Below, piece after piece: positions 60,727 to 64,000 of a stretch of 64,000 nt of DNA. The notes beneath the pieces were generated by a model. The model saw nothing but the letters and a program-made list of their open reading frames with translations. It searched no databases and was not told the DNA's origin. The DNA comes from Ruminococcaceae bacterium UBA1417. GTDB lineage: Bacteria > Bacillota > Clostridia > Oscillospirales > Acutalibacteraceae. Within the stretch, counting starts at the first letter, position 1. Each line of letters begins with the position of its first letter. The position numbers and the translations under genes are program-made. The stretch lies in contig DBPP01000045.1 in the NCBI GenBank assembly GCA_002305575.1, positions 1 to 64,000 on the forward strand, written 5' to 3'.

Positions 60727-62198
60727 CAGCAGACCGTGATTTCTGCAACCGAGCAGGCCGGCAGCGTACAGCGAACCACGCCATTTTCGAGCAAAACGTC
60801 CGTAAGCGGACGGATTGAAACGGCCTCTGGTGTATCAAAGTCGTTGTAATCATCCATTTTGCCGGCGAGTACCCGTCCGCTGGCCGTCTGGAACACACGG
60901 CCAATCAACGAGATTTCTGTCGCGCATGCTTCTGTCGCGGAAAGATTGGCGACAGTGATGTGTACATTACCGCTCGCGTCTTCTGAAGCGGAGACGCTGA
61001 GGTTCGGCAGTTTTTCCGCCTGGACACCGATCTCCGTTGTCTCCGCAAAGGTGCCGAGCAGAACGGCGTCCTGATGCTGCTTGAAAAGATCGAAGACATA
61101 GTAGGTTGGGGTGCGCACCATTTTCTTTCCCTCTGTCAAAATCACCGACTGCAAAACGTTGGCAAGCTGCGCGATATTGGCCATAACCACGCGGTCGCTG
61201 TGTGCGTTGAAAATATTGAGCGTCAGGGCCGCAACCATGGCGTCACGCATGGTGTTCTGCTGGTAGAGGAAGCCTGGGTTGGTGCCGGGTTCCACGTCGT
61301 ACCACGTGCCCCACTCGTCCACGACCAGTCCAACCTTGTGCGCGGGGTCATAACGATCCATAATCTGGGCATGCTTTGTGACCAGTTCTTCCATGTACGA
61401 CGCCCGTTTCAGCGTGCGGTAATACGTTTCCTCGTCGAATTCCGTGGCGGAGCCTTTCTGATTCCAGTCTCCCGGTACGGTGTAATAGTGCAGGCTCAAG
61501 CCATCCATATATGCACCGGCAATTTGCATAACCGTTTCAGTCCAATTGTAGTCGTCCGCATTGGGGCCACAGGCAATGCGGAATACCCGGTTTTCCCCAT
61601 AATTGCGCACGTAAGTTTGGTAACGACGGTAAAGATCGGCGTAATATGAGGGGCGCATGTTGCCGCCGCAGCCCCAGTTTTCATTGCCGACGCCGAAGTA
61701 TTGAACCCGCCACGGCGCCGGATGGCCGTTTTGCGCGCGAAGCGACGCCATCGGTGAAATACCGTCAAAGGTCATATATTCCATCCATTCGCTCATTTCC
61801 TGCACAGTACCGGAACCCAGATTGCCGTTGATATACGGCGCGCAGCCAATCTGGCGGCAAAGCTCCAGAAATTCATGCGTGCCAAAGGAATTGTCTTCGA
61901 CAACGCCGCCCCAATGTGTATTGACCATTTTCTTGCGGCTCGCCTTCGGACCGATGCCGTCCTTCCAATGGTATTCGTCGGCAAAGCACCCGCCAGGCCA
62001 ACGCAACACGGGCAGTCGAATATACCGCAACGCCTCTACGACATCGGTCCGCATGCCGTTGATATTTGGAATATCGCTGTCCTCGCCGACATAAACGCCG
62101 TTGTAAATACAGCGCCCGAGATGCTCTGAAAAATTCCCGTAAATATTTCGGTTGATTCGGCTTCGTTTATCCTTTGTATGGACAACAATTCTGTGCAT
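60726..62198 (-). CDS. Alpha-L-arabinofuranosidase, GH51
   Basis: 490 aa. Removes arabinofuranosyl side groups from arabinan and arabinoxylan. The (beta/alpha)8 catalytic domain has the acid/base Glu in [12 protein letters not shown] and the nucleophile Glu in [13 protein letters not shown]; a beta-rich domain ([10 protein letters not shown]) closes the C-terminus. There is no signal peptide, so it acts on imported oligosaccharides. The ATG at 62198 follows GGGG by eight bases; ATG at 62204 sits too close. No arabinose transporter or ara genes adjoin it. Confidence 0.93.
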   Translation of the reverse strand: MHRIVVHTKDKRSRINRNIYGNFSEHLGRCIYNGVYVGEDSDIPNINGMRTDVVEALRYIRLPVLRWPGGCFADEYHWKDGIGPKASRKKMVNTHWGGVVEDNSFGTHEFLELCRQIGCAPYINGNLGSGTVQEMSEWMEYMTFDGISPMASLRAQNGHPAPWRVQYFGVGNENWGCGGNMRPSYYADLYRRYQTYVRNYGENRVFRIACGPNADDYNWTETVMQIAGAYMDGLSLHYYTVPGDWNQKGSATEFDEETYYRTLKRASYMEELVTKHAQIMDRYDPAHKVGLVVDEWGTWYDVEPGTNPGFLYQQNTMRDAMVAALTLNIFNAHSDRVVMANIAQLANVLQSVILTEGKKMVRTPTYYVFDLFKQHQDAVLLGTFAETTEIGVQAEKLPNLSVSASEDASGNVHITVANLSATEACATEISLIGRVFQTASGRVLAGKMDDYNDFDTPEAVSIRPLTDVLLENGVVRCTLPACSVAEITVC

Positions 62199-62308
62199 AA
62201 TCATTTCCCCTTCCGCCGTAATTTGGTCGGTATTTTGCCTTCATTCTAACATTATTCTGGAAATTTTCAAGATTTATCCGTATTTTTTTCTTTATTTTTA
62301 CAATTTAG

Positions 62309-62337
62309 TTTACTCTGCAACTAAAATCTGGTATACT
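62309..62337 (+). promoter_or_regulatory. Promoter of the second MATE gene
   Basis: TTTACT (62309-62314), 17-base spacer, TATACT (62332-62337), 54 bases before the start codon. Confidence 0.6.
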
Positions 62338-62391
62338 GAATTCAATATGCATTCAGCATGGAGTGAAAAGGAAAGGTGTGGGGTTGATCGA

Positions 62392-63753
62392 ATGACAAAG
62401 CAAGAGTTGAAATCCTATCTTGGGGACAAAGTTTTCTACCAAAATGTGGCCAAAATTGCCATCCCCATTTCTCTGCAAAGCCTGATCACCATCGGTGTCA
62501 ACATGATGGATACGATTATGCTCGGCAAGCTCGGTGAGGTGGCGATTTCCGCCTCCAGCCTTGCAAATCAGTTTATCACGCTGTTTCAGATCTGCTGCAT
62601 GGGCATGGGGATGGGCGCTTCCGTTCTGACATCCCGGTTTTGGGGCATGCAGAACATTCCTTCTCTAAAAAAGGCAGTTACAATCATGTACCGCCTGTGT
62701 TTTATCATCGGACTTGGCTTTACTGTGGCAACTATTGTGGCCCCCGGTGCGCTGATGCAGATCTATACAACGGATGCCGACGTCATCCGCGAAGGCATCG
62801 GCTATTTTAGGTGGAGCATCCCCTGCTACTGGCTTCTTGGTTTCTCGCTCACAACGACGATTGTATTGCGCAGCATCGGTCAGGTCAAGCTGCCGCTGTT
62901 CAGCTCCATTGGCGCGTTTTTCATCAATGTTTTTGCCAACTGGATCTTCATTTTCGGTCATCTCGGCGCACCGGCGATGGGTGTGGAAGGCGCCGCTCTC
63001 GGCACGCTGATTTCCAGAATTTTTGAGTTCTGCTTCATTTGCGGCTATTTCCTGTTCATTGAAAAGCGGATTGCATACCGGCTGCATCATTTGCTCACCA
63101 AATGCGGCGATATGGTCGGCGAATACATGCGCATCAGCATCCCGGTTCTGATCAGCGATACGCTGCTTGGTCTTGGCAACAATGCGGTGGCGATGGTGGT
63201 CGGCCGTTTGGGTGCAAACTTTGTCTCTGCCAACGCGATCACGACGGTCACCATGCAGCTCTCTACTGTGTTCATTCAGGGCATTTCCAACGCCAGCTCC
63301 ATTATCACCGGACACACGCTGGGCCAGGGGGATACGGAGCGCGCACAGCGGCAGGGCTACACCTTTTTAGGGCTCGGCGCCGCCATCGGTCTGGTTGCCG
63401 GCGTGCTGATTGCCGCGATCAGCGGGCTGGTCATCAGCTTTTACGACATTACGGAGGAAACGCAGGAGATCGCCGAGCAACTCATGCTGGCCATCGGCTT
63501 TATCGTCTTCTTCCAATCCGTCAATTCCATTTTGACCAAGGGTGTGCTGCGCGGCGGCGGTGACACCAAATTCCTGATGCTGGCAGACATCCTGTTCCTG
63601 TGGGCGGCCAGCGTTCCACTCGGCGCTCTGGCCGGCCTGTATTGGCACCTCTCCCCGTTCCTCATCTACACCTGTCTGAAAATCGACCAGATCATCAAAG
63701 CAATCTGGTGTATCTTCCGATTGAGAAGCCGAAAGTGGATCAAGCGGATTTAA
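62392..63753 (+). CDS. MATE family efflux transporter (second copy)
   Basis: 453 aa with about 12 membrane helices. The early NMMDTIMLGKLGEVAISA segment and CCMGMGMGASVLTSRFWG are typical of MATE proteins closer to the NorM/YeeO branch than the copy at 83, so the two are not a recent duplication. The ATG at 62392 follows GTGGGG; a longer frame begins before the promoter and is not used. Exports unknown cationic compounds. Followed by a bidirectional terminator. Confidence 0.92.
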   Translation: MTKQELKSYLGDKVFYQNVAKIAIPISLQSLITIGVNMMDTIMLGKLGEVAISASSLANQFITLFQICCMGMGMGASVLTSRFWGMQNIPSLKKAVTIMYRLCFIIGLGFTVATIVAPGALMQIYTTDADVIREGIGYFRWSIPCYWLLGFSLTTTIVLRSIGQVKLPLFSSIGAFFINVFANWIFIFGHLGAPAMGVEGAALGTLISRIFEFCFICGYFLFIEKRIAYRLHHLLTKCGDMVGEYMRISIPVLISDTLLGLGNNAVAMVVGRLGANFVSANAITTVTMQLSTVFIQGISNASSIITGHTLGQGDTERAQRQGYTFLGLGAAIGLVAGVLIAAISGLVISFYDITEETQEIAEQLMLAIGFIVFFQSVNSILTKGVLRGGGDTKFLMLADILFLWAASVPLGALAGLYWHLSPFLIYTCLKIDQIIKAIWCIFRLRSRKWIKRI

Positions 63754-63768
63754 AGCGAAACGCAAAAA

Positions 63769-63814
63769 TCCGGCTCCGAATTGCCTGAAAGGGCGATCCG
63801 GGCCGGACTTTTTT
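63769..63814. terminator. Bidirectional terminator between MATE and nrdR
   Basis: TCCGGC...GCCGGA outer stem with further internal pairing (ATTGCC with GGGCGAT), T run on the right and A run on the left, placed between convergent genes. Confidence 0.85.
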
Positions 63815-63851
63815 CCTATTACTCTGCGCATTCAGCGGATTCGGGCTGCAA

Positions 63852-64000
63852 TCAGTGCTTGCTGTTGATCAGCTTGCTCAACTCTTCCATAAAGCTGTTA
63901 ATATCCTTGAACTGACGGTAAACGGAAGCGAACCGCACGTAAGCCACTTCATCTACCGATTTGAGCTTTTCCATCGCGTAGGTGCCGATCATATGAGAGG
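63852..64000 (-). CDS. nrdR: Transcriptional repressor NrdR, 3' part only
   Basis: The last 49 residues or so of NrdR, cut by the window edge. The ATP-cone end [20 protein letters not shown] followed by MEEL is characteristic. NrdR represses ribonucleotide reductase genes by ATP/dATP sensing. The zinc finger and most of the ATP cone lie outside the window. The stop is at 63852-63854. Confidence 0.9.
   Translation of the reverse strand, partial: SHMIGTYAMEKLKSVDEVAYVRFASVYRQFKDINSFMEELSKLINSKH

Overview
The window looks like chromosomal core DNA of an anaerobic, endospore-forming Clostridia species, most likely of the Oscillospiraceae/Ruminococcaceae type. The support is a gerA-gerB-gerC germination operon, cwlD, a SpoIIM-like gene, a SpoIIE-type phosphatase, two classes of [FeFe] hydrogenase with Rex, a T-box leader, class A RNase P RNA, DUF1836 and DUF421/DUF4363 genes, and strong AGGAGG-type ribosome sites with sigma-A promoters. 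The family-level placement is inference. I see no CRISPR array, intact insertion sequence, prophage, tRNA or rRNA.

Layout. 0-7.4 kb: MATE exporter, YunG-like protein, FecCD-type metal-chelate ABC importer, tgt, yajC and a TIGR04086 membrane protein. 7.5-12.4 kb: proC, SpoIIM-like gene, xerD, YesL/DUF624, then a second tyrosine recombinase with a perfect palindrome at its promoter. 12.6-22.4 kb (minus strand): DUF6873, radA, cwlD, a phosphoribosyltransferase, a HIT protein, an alanine T-box operon (M42 aminopeptidase + alaS) and a class B penicillin-binding protein. 22.5-30.4 kb: U32 peptidase, an overlapping tmk/DJ-1/5-FCL/mltG chain, a 20-cysteine protein and pcrA. 30.5-39.7 kb: DUF1836 regulator, an asparagine-synthetase-like gene with a damaged PP-loop, the ger operon, DUF421-DUF4363, rnpB and pncB.

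39.8-47.1 kb: an MDR dehydrogenase and the most distinctive block of the window, a six-gene minus-strand set of rex, a thioredoxin-like [2Fe-2S] protein, a hot-dog thioesterase-like protein, a PAS-fused sensory [FeFe] hydrogenase (HydS), a SpoIIE/PP2C-type phosphatase and a group B-like [FeFe] hydrogenase. It reads as a redox or hydrogen sensing and response module. Its main promoter lies about 280 nt upstream of rex, and a second promoter-proximal site matches a Rex operator. 47.1-58.3 kb: a DivIVA-like protein, a SipW-like protein lacking key catalytic residues, recN, argR, nadK, tlyA, dxs, folD, lgt and the M16 pair YfmH/YfmF. 58.4-64 kb: a heavy-metal/manganese permease, an MDR dehydrogenase, DUF6171, a GH51 arabinofuranosidase, a second MATE exporter and the truncated 3' part of nrdR.

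Most genes are packed with 4-nt ATGA or TTGA stop/start overlaps, which also helped fix several start codons, including TTG starts. The main oddities are the asparagine synthetase paralogue without its SGGxDS motif, the hydrogenase signalling cluster, the degenerate signal peptidase-like gene, a hairpin that buries a ribosome site after yajC, and paired palindromes at the rex and recombinase promoters.
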